From positions 1 through 64,000 of the forward strand of contig NZ_BMLQ01000011.1 in assembly GCF_014645315.1 (NCBI RefSeq): DNA of 64,000 nucleotides, in the 5' to 3' direction. The notes beneath the pieces are model-generated. The model saw only the letters and a program-made list of their open reading frames with translations. It ran no database searches and had not been told where the DNA came from. Both the position numbers and the translations under genes were made by a program. This DNA comes from Citricoccus zhacaiensis (lineage in GTDB: Bacteria; Actinomycetota; Actinomycetes; Actinomycetales; Micrococcaceae). Positions 40,798-48,733 of the stretch are shown piece by piece (positions within the stretch are counted from its first letter, which is position 1; each line of letters starts with the position of its first letter).

Positions 40798-42240
40798 ATG
40801 ATCGCCGTCCACACCCTCATCGCCATCCTGGTGATCGTCGTCCTCATCATCCGCCTCAAGGTGGATCCGGTCATCAGCCTGGTCCTCGGTTGCCTGTACC
40901 TGGGGATCGCCTCCGGAGTGGGCCTGGCTGGCACCGTCGAGGCGATCACCACTGGGTTCGGCGAGATCATGATCGAGGTCGGGCTGCTCATCGGTTTCGG
41001 CGTGCTCATCGGCTCGCAGCTGCACGCGAGCGGCGCCTTCACCCGACTCGTGACGGTCCTCGTGCGGACGGTGGGCGCGCATCGGCTGCCGTATTCGCTG
41101 GCGGCGTTGCTGTCCGTGGTGATGCCGTCCATCTACGTGGATGTCCAGGTGGTCCTCGCGGCCCCCGTGGCACGATCCGCTGCTCCGAAGATCGGCAAGC
41201 ACGGTCTACCCCTCCTGGCGGCGGCACTCGGTACGGGCATCTTCTCGGGCTACGTATTCGTCGTCCCGGGTCTGGCAGCCATCTCCATCACCGGGCTCAT
41301 GGGCATCCCGCTGGGTCAATGGCTGCTCTACGGCCTCGTCCTGGGGCCGGTCACGGCTCTCCTCACCACGCTCGTGATGCGCCTCATCCTGCGGACGAAC
41401 TACTGGAAGCCCGCGACCGACGAGGGCACGGCGCCCGCGTCGGAGCTCGAGGAGGCGCGCGTCCAGGCGGCTCACTCGGGCTCCACCGGTCACGGCGGAA
41501 CCACCGATGCTGGCGGTGCCGGGTCCACCCATTCGAACGGAACGGCCGGCTCTGCCGGCACGGCGACGGCGGCGCGTGAACTGCCGCTGATCGTCCTGTT
41601 TCTGCCGATCATCGTGCCGTTGGTCCTCATCGCCTTCGGGGCCTTCGCGGGCCTCTTCGAGTTCACCAATCCGGTCATCGAGTTCTTCGGGGACGCCAAT
41701 ATAGCCCTGTTCATCGGCCTGCTCGGCGCCTACCTGCTGTCCCGGATCACGAACGGCAATGACACCACGCAGGAGGCTCTGCAGTCCGGTTTCCACACCA
41801 CCGGCGAGATCCTGCTCATCACCGGTGTGGGCGGTTCGCTCGGTGCCGTGATCGGCGCCTCGGGTCTCGACCAGCTCCTGGCGGGTCTGTTCACGGCCGA
41901 TGAGAGCATGCCGACGGTCCTCATCATCGTGCTGGCCTGGTTCGTCGCGGCGCTCTTGCACCTGGCCATCGGCTCGGTCTCCGTCGCAGCCATCGCGGCG
42001 GCCGGCATCATCGCACCGGTGCTCGGCGCGGTGGCCGTGAGTCCCATCGCGATGGGCCTGGCCATCGCCTCCGGTGCGATGTTCGCGCTCCAGGTGAACA
42101 GCAACTTCTTCTGGATGTTCAACTCGCTGCTCGGCCTCACGACCAAGGGCTCCCTCAAGACGCTCACCATGTCCACGTCCATCTCCTCGGTCATCTCGCT
42201 GCCGATCGTGGTGGTCCTCGCGCTGGTGCTTCCCGCCTAG
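40798..42240 (+). CDS. GntP-family gluconate-type permease
   Basis: Membrane protein of 480 residues with about twelve hydrophobic segments. GntP-family features are the start IAVHTLIAILVIVVLIIRLK, then DVQVVLAAPVARSAAPKIGK, SVSVAAIAAAGIIAPVLGAV and QVNSNFFWMFNSLLGLTTKG near the end. A Gly/Ser/Thr/His-rich loop near residues 220-260 separates the halves. The family imports gluconate and other hexonates or hydroxy acids by proton symport. The ATG at 40798 has GGAAGG seven bases before it. It follows the aldehyde dehydrogenase but is separated by a terminator, so it has its own promoter. Confidence 0.9.
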   Translation: MIAVHTLIAILVIVVLIIRLKVDPVISLVLGCLYLGIASGVGLAGTVEAITTGFGEIMIEVGLLIGFGVLIGSQLHASGAFTRLVTVLVRTVGAHRLPYSLAALLSVVMPSIYVDVQVVLAAPVARSAAPKIGKHGLPLLAAALGTGIFSGYVFVVPGLAAISITGLMGIPLGQWLLYGLVLGPVTALLTTLVMRLILRTNYWKPATDEGTAPASELEEARVQAAHSGSTGHGGTTDAGGAGSTHSNGTAGSAGTATAARELPLIVLFLPIIVPLVLIAFGAFAGLFEFTNPVIEFFGDANIALFIGLLGAYLLSRITNGNDTTQEALQSGFHTTGEILLITGVGGSLGAVIGASGLDQLLAGLFTADESMPTVLIIVLAWFVAALLHLAIGSVSVAAIAAAGIIAPVLGAVAVSPIAMGLAIASGAMFALQVNSNFFWMFNSLLGLTTKGSLKTLTMSTSISSVISLPIVVVLALVLPA

Positions 42241-42274
42241 TCCAGTCGGTGGCGGCGGACGTGTCGGGTGCCGG

Positions 42275-43630
42275 CTACACCGCCGCGGGCTGGGTCCGCT
42301 CCTTATAGGCGGCCCGGAGGGAGAACCCTTCGGACAGGGCCTCTTCGCGGGTGATCTCGAGGCCCGCAGCGAGGATCTTTCGGGCCGAGAGGTGGTCGCT
42401 GGGCATGTTCACGGACTCCACGGCTGCCAGGATCCCGTCGCGGAAACAGAACACGGAGAACTTCGGGTGGGCAGGATCCGGGTCCCCCACCATCACGGTC
42501 TCGTCGTCCGCCCGCACGATGTTGGCCATCTGCAACCGGAACGGCCCCTGGGTGGACCAGAACCACGGCAGCTCCGCATACGGGGCGTCGGCGCCGAGGA
42601 TCACGCCGGCCACGTGCCTGGCGTGATCGGTGGCGTTCTGCACGGATTCGAGCCGGAACGGCCCGCCGGCGTGCACGCAGGGAAACGCGGCACAGTCCCC
42701 GATCGCGTAGATGTCCGGGTCAGCGGTGCGCAGGTTCGCGTCCACCACGATCCCGTTGGCGGTCTCCAGCCCGGCCTCGGCGGCCAGCTGGTCGTTCGGC
42801 TGGACCCCGACGCCGGCCACCACCAGGTCTGCCGGGTACCGGTCCCCGGTGGTCGAGACCGCGAAGGCGACCCGGCCGTCGTCGCCGGCCTCGAAGGAGG
42901 CGATGCCCTCGTTCAGCCTCAGGTCGATACCCAGATCCCGGTGGGCGCCGGCGAACCAGTCGCCCAGCAGCGGGGTGAGCGCGCGGCCCATCGGGCGGGG
43001 CGCGAACTCCAGGACGGTGACCTGGCAGCCGCGGGCGAGGGCCGCCGTCGCGAATTCCAGGCCGATGAATCCGGCGCCGACCACGACCACGTTCTGCGCG
43101 GTCTCCAGCGCGGCGCCGAGCTGTTCGGCGTCCTCCAGGGTGCGCAGTCCGTGGATGCCCGGCAGGTCGATGCCCGGGGTCGGCAACTCGCGGTTGCGGG
43201 CGCCGGTGGCGAAGACCAGCGAGTCGTAGCCCAGCACCGTGCCGTCAGCGAGGGTGACGGTCTTGGCCTGCCGGTCCACGCTGGTGGCGGCGGTGCCGGT
43301 GAGCAGGGTGATGGCGTGGTCCGCGAAGAACGCCGCACCGCGCAGGGGCAGGGGCGCGGCCGAGGTACCGCCTGAACCGTCAGTACCGTCAGCACCGTCA
43401 GTGAGCCTGGCCTTCAGGTAGTCCTTGGACAGCGGCGGCCGCTGATAGGGCAGGCCTGGCTCCTCGGCCACGATGGTGACCTTGCCGGTGAAGCCCTCGG
43501 AGCGCAGAGACGCTGCGGCCTGCAGTCCGGCCTGGCCGCCGCCGATGATGACGACGCCGCGGGCGTCCGGATCTGCCACTGAGGACGGGGTCTGGTTCTG
43601 GCTCTGGTCCTGATACTGGTGCGCACTCAT
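42275..43630 (-). CDS. Ferredoxin-NAD(P) reductase, FAD-dependent
   Basis: Reductase of 451 residues of the oxygenase-coupled (BphA4 / putidaredoxin reductase) type. The FAD motif is VIIGGGQAGLQAAASLR near residue 27, the NADH motif is VVVVGAGFIGLEFATAALAR, and the second FAD motif is YAIGDCAAFPC. It passes electrons from NAD(P)H through FAD to a [2Fe-2S] ferredoxin. A Gly/Thr/Asp-rich insert at about residues 75-90 (LTDGADGTDGSGG) is a likely surface loop. It starts three bases past the ferredoxin stop, so both are translated together. The partner P450 is encoded downstream across the LysR gene. Confidence 0.94.
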   Translation of the reverse strand: MSAHQYQDQSQNQTPSSVADPDARGVVIIGGGQAGLQAAASLRSEGFTGKVTIVAEEPGLPYQRPPLSKDYLKARLTDGADGTDGSGGTSAAPLPLRGAAFFADHAITLLTGTAATSVDRQAKTVTLADGTVLGYDSLVFATGARNRELPTPGIDLPGIHGLRTLEDAEQLGAALETAQNVVVVGAGFIGLEFATAALARGCQVTVLEFAPRPMGRALTPLLGDWFAGAHRDLGIDLRLNEGIASFEAGDDGRVAFAVSTTGDRYPADLVVAGVGVQPNDQLAAEAGLETANGIVVDANLRTADPDIYAIGDCAAFPCVHAGGPFRLESVQNATDHARHVAGVILGADAPYAELPWFWSTQGPFRLQMANIVRADDETVMVGDPDPAHPKFSVFCFRDGILAAVESVNMPSDHLSARKILAAGLEITREEALSEGFSLRAAYKERTQPAAV

Positions 43631-43633
43631 GGC

Positions 43634-43963
43634 TCAGACCTGCTCTTCCGGGATATCGACCTCGATGGCCTCCGGGCCGCTGCCGCCGACCTCGATCTGG
43701 CAGCCCAGGCGGCTGCGGCGTTCATCACGCTCGGAGGCGGTGACCTCGAGCATCTCCTCCTCGTCGTCGCCGATCTCCGGCAGGGCGTCCAGGTACTCCT
43801 CGCGGACGTACACGTGGCAGGTGGCGCACATCGCCTGGCCGCCGCACTCCCCGACGATGCCGGGGACGCTGTTCTTCAGCGCCGCCTGCATGATGCGGTC
43901 GGGCTTCTCGAGCTCGATGACCTGGGTGTCGCCGCCGGGCTGGTGATACGTGATGGTGGGCAT
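43634..43963 (-). CDS. [2Fe-2S] ferredoxin, putidaredoxin type
   Basis: Ferredoxin of 109 residues. Cluster ligands are C40, C46, C49 and C88, in GECGGQAMCATCHVY and RLGCQIEV, the spacing of adrenodoxin/putidaredoxin-type proteins. It should shuttle electrons from the adjacent FAD reductase to the cytochrome P450. The ATG at 43963 is preferred because homology begins with MPTITYHQPGG; the longer frame to 44044 crosses the operator-like dyad. It is divergent from the LysR gene and is probably regulated with the P450 pathway. Confidence 0.95.
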   Translation of the reverse strand: MPTITYHQPGGDTQVIELEKPDRIMQAALKNSVPGIVGECGGQAMCATCHVYVREEYLDALPEIGDDEEEMLEVTASERDERRSRLGCQIEVGGSGPEAIEVDIPEEQV

Positions 43964-44011
43964 GGTGGGCTCCTGGGGGGATCGGCCCGGCGGCAGTGCC
44001 GGGATCTGAGG

Positions 44012-44044
44012 GTGGTGTGACCTCCAGAATGTGCTGGACACCAC
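44012..44044. promoter_or_regulatory. Dyad between ferredoxin and LysR genes
   Basis: GTGGTGT (44012-44018) and ACACCAC (44038-44044) are perfect outer arms; TCCAG (44023-44027) and CTGGA (44034-44038) are inner arms. Position in a divergent promoter beside a LysR gene makes a LysR-type site plausible. Confidence 0.5.
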
Positions 44045-44102
44045 ATCGGCGCAAAGTGGAAGATTAGGGGTAGTTCATCGCTATTGCCGATAAAGGAGCC
44101 GC

Positions 44103-45068
44103 ATGGCCCTGCCCTTCACCCTGCGTCAGCTGGAGATCTTCGATGCCGTGGTGCGCACCGGCTCCCTCTCCGCCGCCGCCCGTGACCTGCACACGGCCCA
44201 GTCCTCGGTGTCCTCCGCGATCGACGAGCTCGAGAAGCAGGTCAGCCAGCGTCTCCTCGTCCGCCGCAAGGCCCAAGGCGCCTGGCCCACCGCCGCGGGC
44301 CGCCAGTTGCACCGCGAGGCGGGGGTCGTCCTCCACACCGCCCAGGAAGCCGGCCGGATCCTGCAGGAGCGGGACGGTCAGCTGCGCGGCCCGTTGACGA
44401 TCGGCGTCTACCAGACCCTGGCCCCCTACGTGCTGCCCCTGCTCCTGGGGGACTTCGCCGCGGAGCACCCCCTGGTGGAGCTGTCCTTCGTGGAGGTCCA
44501 GCATGCCGAGCTGATGGCCGGCCTGACCTCCGGTGCCATCGACGTGGGGTTCACCTACCTCCATGAGGTCCCGGCCGAGGTGGACCACCAGCCCATCCTC
44601 GAGCGGCCGCCCTACGTCCTGATGCCGGCTGACCACCCGTTGGCGGCCCAGCCCTCCGTGACGCTGCAGGATCTGACCGGGGAGAAGATCATCCTGCTCG
44701 GCGATGCCCCCAGCAAGGCCAACACGCTCCGGGACCTGGACACCACGGAGGACGACGAGCGCATCGCCTGGGTCACCTCGTCCCTGCCGCTGACCCGCGC
44801 CCTCGTGGGCAAGGGCCTGGGTGTGGCCATCCTGGTGCAGCCGGACGCCTCGCCGTGGACCGTGGACGGTCACCCGGTGGTCGAGGTCCCCCTGCACGTC
44901 GAGGACGGGAACGTCTTCGTCCACATCGCCTGGCTCAAACCCCAGGCCCGACGCCGGCCCCCGCGCCGCATCACCGAGATGGTCACCTTCGCGGAGGCGA
45001 ACTTCGCGCCCCACATCGCCCGGATCGACGAGGAGCGGCGCCTACGCAAGACCTCGGGCATTGCTTGA
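44103..45068 (+). CDS. LysR-family transcriptional regulator
   Basis: LysR-type regulator of 321 residues: winged helix LRQLEIFDAVVRTGSLSAAA to AQSSVSSAIDELEKQV, then the periplasmic-binding-like effector domain starting near residue 93 (LRGPLTIGVYQTLAPYVLPL) and ending with IAWLKPQARRRPPRR. It is divergent from the ferredoxin/reductase genes and lies just before the P450 gene, so it could control both sides. AAAGGAG lies three bases before the ATG. The dyad at 44012-44044 and the palindrome at 45092-45105 flank the gene. LysR proteins commonly respond to the pathway's aromatic substrate or product. Confidence 0.93.
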   Translation: MALPFTLRQLEIFDAVVRTGSLSAAARDLHTAQSSVSSAIDELEKQVSQRLLVRRKAQGAWPTAAGRQLHREAGVVLHTAQEAGRILQERDGQLRGPLTIGVYQTLAPYVLPLLLGDFAAEHPLVELSFVEVQHAELMAGLTSGAIDVGFTYLHEVPAEVDHQPILERPPYVLMPADHPLAAQPSVTLQDLTGEKIILLGDAPSKANTLRDLDTTEDDERIAWVTSSLPLTRALVGKGLGVAILVQPDASPWTVDGHPVVEVPLHVEDGNVFVHIAWLKPQARRRPPRRITEMVTFAEANFAPHIARIDEERRLRKTSGIA

Positions 45069-45089
45069 GGTAGTGACTCATGGCAAACT

Positions 45090-45108
45090 GAGTTGCAATT
45101 GCAACGAG
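45090..45108. promoter_or_regulatory. 19-bp palindromic site before P450 gene
   Basis: The palindrome GTTGCAATTGCAAC (45092-45105) within GAGTTGCAATTGCAACGAG lies 28 bases before the P450 start. The exact reverse complement of all 19 bases occurs at 48652-48670 before the binding-protein gene. Two copies in a window of this composition would not be expected by chance, so it marks a shared regulator. Confidence 0.8.
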
Positions 45109-45136
45109 CGGCTTCTGGGCCGGTGAAGGAGAGACC

Positions 45137-46339
45137 ATGACCACCGTGGCCAGCGGCGCGCCCACTCTCGACGTGGACCCCTTCTCCGTCCCCTCGCTGC
45201 AGGACCCACACCCCGTCGAGGACGCGATCCGCGAGGCCGGCCCGATCGTCTGGCTCGAGTCCCACGGCATCTGGGCCACGGGGCGGGCAGACCTGGTCCA
45301 GGAGATCTTCCTGGACCAGGGGACCTTCATCTCCTCGCACGGCACCGGCCTGACGAACACCGCGCTGGAGGCGAACTGGCGCAAGCCTAGCGTGATCCTG
45401 GAACAGGACCAGCCACAGCACACCGCCACGCGCAAGCTCATGAACTCCGTGCTCTCCCTCAAGGTCGTCAAGCAACTCAAGGAGGACTTCCAGGCCGAGG
45501 CCTTCGCCGTGGTGGACGAGGTCTGCGCCCAGGGCGAGTTCGATGCCGTGACGGACCTTGCCGAGGCCTACCCGTTGCGGGTGCTGCCGGACGCCGTCGG
45601 CCTGGCTCCCGAGGGGCGGCAGTACCTGCTGAAGTACGCCAACCTGAACTTCCAGGCCATGGGGCCCCGGGACGATGCGCTCTACGAGGAGGCGATGATC
45701 CAGGCGGCCGAGGCCACGGAGTACGTGGAGTGGCAGATGCGCCGCGAGAACCTGGACCAGACCAAGCTGGCCGGCAAGTTCTTCACCGCGGCGGACGAGG
45801 GTGCCATCACGGAGGAGACGGCCGGACTGCTGGTGCGGACCTTCCTCTCCGCCGGCTTGGACACCACCATGCTCGGGATCGGCAACGCCCTGCTGGCCCT
45901 GTCCCGAACCCCGGATGCCTGGTCCGCCCTCCGCGAGAACCCGTCCTTGGCGCGCACGGTCTTCGAGGAGACGCTGCGCTGCCATGCCCCGAGTCCCTAC
46001 ATCGGCCGGACCGTGGGCACGCGCACCGAACTCGGCGGCGTGGTGCTGGAACCAGAGCAGAAGATCATCACCTGCCTCTCCGCCGCCAACCGAGACCCGC
46101 GCCGCTGGCCCGACCCGGAGGCCTTTGACATCACCCGCGACGTCCGCGGCCACGCGGCCTTCGGCTACGGCATCCACGCCTGCGTGGGCCAGATGATGGC
46201 CCGCATGGAGGCCGAATGCCTGTTGACGGCCTTTGCCACCCGCGTGGACTCGCTCGAGGTCACGTCCGAACCCGTGCGCAAGCTCAACCACTGGCTGCGC
46301 GGCTACACCTCGATGCCGATGCGGGTGACGCTGAAGTAG
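45137..46339 (+). CDS. Cytochrome P450, CYP199-like
   Basis: P450 of 400 residues. The heme-thiolate loop is FGYGIHACVGQ with Cys349, the I-helix oxygen-activation motif is AGLDTT near residue 237, and the ExxR motif is in FEETLR. The N-terminal DPFSVPSLQDPHPVEDAIRE resembles CYP199-type enzymes that demethylate para-substituted benzoates, as recalled from that family. The B'-C segment reads FISSHGTGLTNTALEANWRK, with His where the other P450 here has Arg, so its substrate may differ. AAGGAG lies six bases before the ATG. Electrons would come from the ferredoxin and reductase encoded at 42-44 kb. Confidence 0.93.
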   Translation: MTTVASGAPTLDVDPFSVPSLQDPHPVEDAIREAGPIVWLESHGIWATGRADLVQEIFLDQGTFISSHGTGLTNTALEANWRKPSVILEQDQPQHTATRKLMNSVLSLKVVKQLKEDFQAEAFAVVDEVCAQGEFDAVTDLAEAYPLRVLPDAVGLAPEGRQYLLKYANLNFQAMGPRDDALYEEAMIQAAEATEYVEWQMRRENLDQTKLAGKFFTAADEGAITEETAGLLVRTFLSAGLDTTMLGIGNALLALSRTPDAWSALRENPSLARTVFEETLRCHAPSPYIGRTVGTRTELGGVVLEPEQKIITCLSAANRDPRRWPDPEAFDITRDVRGHAAFGYGIHACVGQMMARMEAECLLTAFATRVDSLEVTSEPVRKLNHWLRGYTSMPMRVTLK

Positions 46340-46372
46340 CTTGCCCGCGCCGAGCGGGAACCGCCTTCCGCG

Positions 46373-48055
46373 TCAGCCGCGCTCAACCGCCCGGGCCGCT
46401 GCGTCCAGCCACAGGTACACAGCCCAGGCACCCGGGTCCAGGTGCCCCTTGACGCGGTCCCCGGCGTAGCTGGAGCGGCCCCGGCGCGGGGTCATGTCCG
46501 CTGTGGCCTCGGCGCCGGCCCGGGCCGCGTCGGCAGCAAAGCGCAGGGCCACCGGCAGCGGTTCGGACCCGGCACCGGCGAAGGCCTCAGCCGCCGGAGC
46601 GAGGGCATCCAGCATGGTGCGATCCCCCGGGCGGGCCCCGCCCAGATCCTGAATCCCTCGCTGACCGGCAGCCAGTGCCCTGGCCCAGTCAGCGGATGCC
46701 GGGTGCTCGATGCCGGCCAGCGCCTCGGAGGCCTTCAGCAGGAAGACCGCATACAGCGGCCCCGAGGTGCCACCGATGCTCTTGCGGGCCACCGCGGAGA
46801 TCCGCCGCAGCAGGAGGTCCGGACGGCAGGGCAGACTGGCCTGTTCCTGGAGCACCGCGCGGGCGCCGCGGTGCAGACTGTGGCCGAGGTCGCCGTCGCC
46901 CACCTGTTGGTCCATGGCCGTGAGCTCAGGTTCCGCGTCCTGCATCGTCTGAAGGACACCGTCCAGCACCGTCCGTCCCGGGCCGGCGAGCGCCGGACCC
47001 TCCAGGCCGAACGCCTCGGCCGGCGGTGCCGCCAGGAACGGCTCGGTGTTCACCCAGCCGGACAGGGCCGGCCACGCCGACGTCCCGGCCGGCGCATCCA
47101 GGAGCTCCAGCAGGTCGTCATCCACGGCCAGGAGTGACAAGGACACGCCTTCCATCTCCATGGCCGTCAAGAAGGTGCCGGACCAGGCCCTGACCACGTC
47201 GAGGCCACGCTCCGCCAACCAGGTTAGGGCGGCGTCGGCCACCAGGGAGATCTCCATCGCCGAACTGCCACCCAGGTTGTTGACCAGCAGGGCGACCCGG
47301 CCGGCGTCGGGAATCCGACCGACCGTCAGGCAGGCCGACAGCAACCGGTCCACGGCCTCGGTGGCGGTGACCAGCGCAGAGCGCTCCACCCCCTGCTCTC
47401 CATGGATCCCCAGGCCCCACTCGACCTCGTCCTCACCGAGCTCGAAGTTCGGACTGCCGGCGGCCGGCACCGTGCACGAGCCCAGGGCCACGCCCATGGT
47501 GGCAAGGGAATCCGCCGCAGACTGGGCCGCCCGGGCCGCAGCATCCAGATCCTGGCCGGCGGCAGCCGCGGCCCCGGCGATCTTGTGCACCAGCACCGTG
47601 CCGGCGATACCGCGATGCCCTGCGTGGTCACTGGACCCGGCGAGGGCGACATCGTCCGCCACCACGACCATCCGTACGTCGATGCCGTCCGCGCGGGCCA
47701 ACTCCGCGGCCAATCCGAAGTTCAGCCGGTCGCCCGTGTAGCTCTTCACGATCAGCAGTACCCCGGCCCCGGAGTCCACCGCACGGATGCCGGCCAGGAT
47801 GTCGTCCACCGAGGGGGACGTGAAGACCTCACCCGAGACCGCACCGGTCAGCATCCCGGCGCCCACGAATCCCGCATGCGCCGGCTCGTGTCCGGCACCG
47901 CCGCCGGAGAGGACCGCCACCCGGCCACGCTCGGAGGCTCGGTCCTCCACCACCGTGCGGGAGCCCTCCAACAACCGAACGCCCGGATTCATCCGTACCA
48001 GTCCGGTCAGGGATTCGACCACGACGTCGCGCGGGTTGTTGATGAGCTTCTTCAT
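46373..48055 (-). CDS. Dihydroxyacetone kinase family protein, DhaK-DhaL fusion
   Basis: Protein of 560 residues fusing a DhaK part (LSGGGAGHEPAHAGFVGAGM, VLLIVKSYTGDRLNF, substrate-binding His218 in GLGIHGEQG) with a DhaL ATP-binding part (MDQQVGDGDLGHSLHRGA, then ARKSIGGTSGPLYAVFL). ATP-dependent fused kinases phosphorylate dihydroxyacetone; relatives act on tetruloses or related short ketoses. The gene is divergent from a MarR gene and converges on the P450 gene, with 33 bases between. What links a kinase of short ketoses to a P450 is unclear. Start ATG 48055 begins the conserved MKKLINNP. Confidence 0.92.
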   Translation of the reverse strand: MKKLINNPRDVVVESLTGLVRMNPGVRLLEGSRTVVEDRASERGRVAVLSGGGAGHEPAHAGFVGAGMLTGAVSGEVFTSPSVDDILAGIRAVDSGAGVLLIVKSYTGDRLNFGLAAELARADGIDVRMVVVADDVALAGSSDHAGHRGIAGTVLVHKIAGAAAAAGQDLDAAARAAQSAADSLATMGVALGSCTVPAAGSPNFELGEDEVEWGLGIHGEQGVERSALVTATEAVDRLLSACLTVGRIPDAGRVALLVNNLGGSSAMEISLVADAALTWLAERGLDVVRAWSGTFLTAMEMEGVSLSLLAVDDDLLELLDAPAGTSAWPALSGWVNTEPFLAAPPAEAFGLEGPALAGPGRTVLDGVLQTMQDAEPELTAMDQQVGDGDLGHSLHRGARAVLQEQASLPCRPDLLLRRISAVARKSIGGTSGPLYAVFLLKASEALAGIEHPASADWARALAAGQRGIQDLGGARPGDRTMLDALAPAAEAFAGAGSEPLPVALRFAADAARAGAEATADMTPRRGRSSYAGDRVKGHLDPGAWAVYLWLDAAARAVERG

Positions 48056-48095
48056 GCTGTCCTTCGTCTCTGAGTTGGTCACTACTGATGGTTTG

Positions 48096-48596
48096 ATGGG
48101 CCACATGACGTCCGCCGCCGAACCGATCCGCACCCGACTCAAGCACACGATCGACCGGGAGACCTTCCCCCCGGCCTACCTGTCCCTGGTGGACAACGCC
48201 CACGTGTGGGGCGGGTCGCGGATCTACAACGAGCGGTTCGGAGTCACCTCGCCGGACTTCGCCATCCTGTCCACGCTGTCCAACCGCCCGGGATGCCAGG
48301 CCGTGGACATCTCGGAGCAGGTCGCCCTGGACAAGTCGGTGGTCAGCCGCCGGCTCCAGCGACTGCGGGACAAGGGACTCATCTGTTGGGAGCAGGAGGG
48401 CTCCCGCCGCCGATTGTTCCTGACTCCCCAGGGTGCCGAGGTGCACGATGCGGTGCTGCCCGTGGCCCTGGAGCGCGCCGAGCTGATGGTGCATGGCTTC
48501 TCGGATGAGGAACGGGCCCAGCTGCAGTCCTTCCTGCGGCGGATGTACGAGAACATTCCTCTGATGAACACCCCGCCTTCGCTCGAGAATTCCTGA
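48096..48596 (+). CDS. MarR-family transcriptional regulator
   Basis: Winged-helix regulator of about 166 residues: RIYNERFGVTSPDFAILSTL, VDISEQVALDKSVVSRRLQR and LRDKGLICWEQEGSRRRLFL, then a C-terminal dimer helix (FSDEERAQLQSFLRRMYENI). It is divergent from the dihydroxyacetone kinase gene with about 40 bases between. The repeated palindrome GTTGCAATTGCAAC lies 55 bases past its stop, before the next gene. It and the LysR at 44103 are the candidates to bind that site. Start codon uncertain: ATG at 48096 or 48105. Confidence 0.88.
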   Translation: MGHMTSAAEPIRTRLKHTIDRETFPPAYLSLVDNAHVWGGSRIYNERFGVTSPDFAILSTLSNRPGCQAVDISEQVALDKSVVSRRLQRLRDKGLICWEQEGSRRRLFLTPQGAEVHDAVLPVALERAELMVHGFSDEERAQLQSFLRRMYENIPLMNTPPSLENS

Positions 48597-48651
48597 GGCA
48601 CTACGCCACCGACTTTTTTGGTACTTGTCGAATCGTATGTGAGATGCGACA

Positions 48652-48670
48652 CTCGTTGCAATTGCAACTC
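48652..48670. promoter_or_regulatory. Second copy of 19-bp palindromic site
   Basis: CTCGTTGCAATTGCAACTC is the exact reverse complement of the copy at 45090-45108. It lies 63 bases before the start of the binding-protein gene at 48734. It ties that gene to the P450 as members of one regulon. Confidence 0.8.
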
Positions 48671-48733
48671 GGAAAGTGACTCTCCCGGTCATGCTCCACC
48701 GGACCCCCTCCGGATCACCCAAGGCAGGTACCC

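Noticed and set aside
42252-42286. Hairpin between the GntP permease and ferredoxin reductase genes
   Set aside because: Only seven paired bases (GCGGCGG/CCGCCGC), and the right arm overlaps the reductase coding end. Too weak to call a terminator.
36853-48055. Formaldehyde assimilation by dihydroxyacetone synthase plus dihydroxyacetone kinase
   Set aside because: P450 demethylation would release formaldehyde and both a transketolase and a kinase exist, but the transketolase is the split type inside a sugar importer operon 8 kb away, with no shared operator visible.
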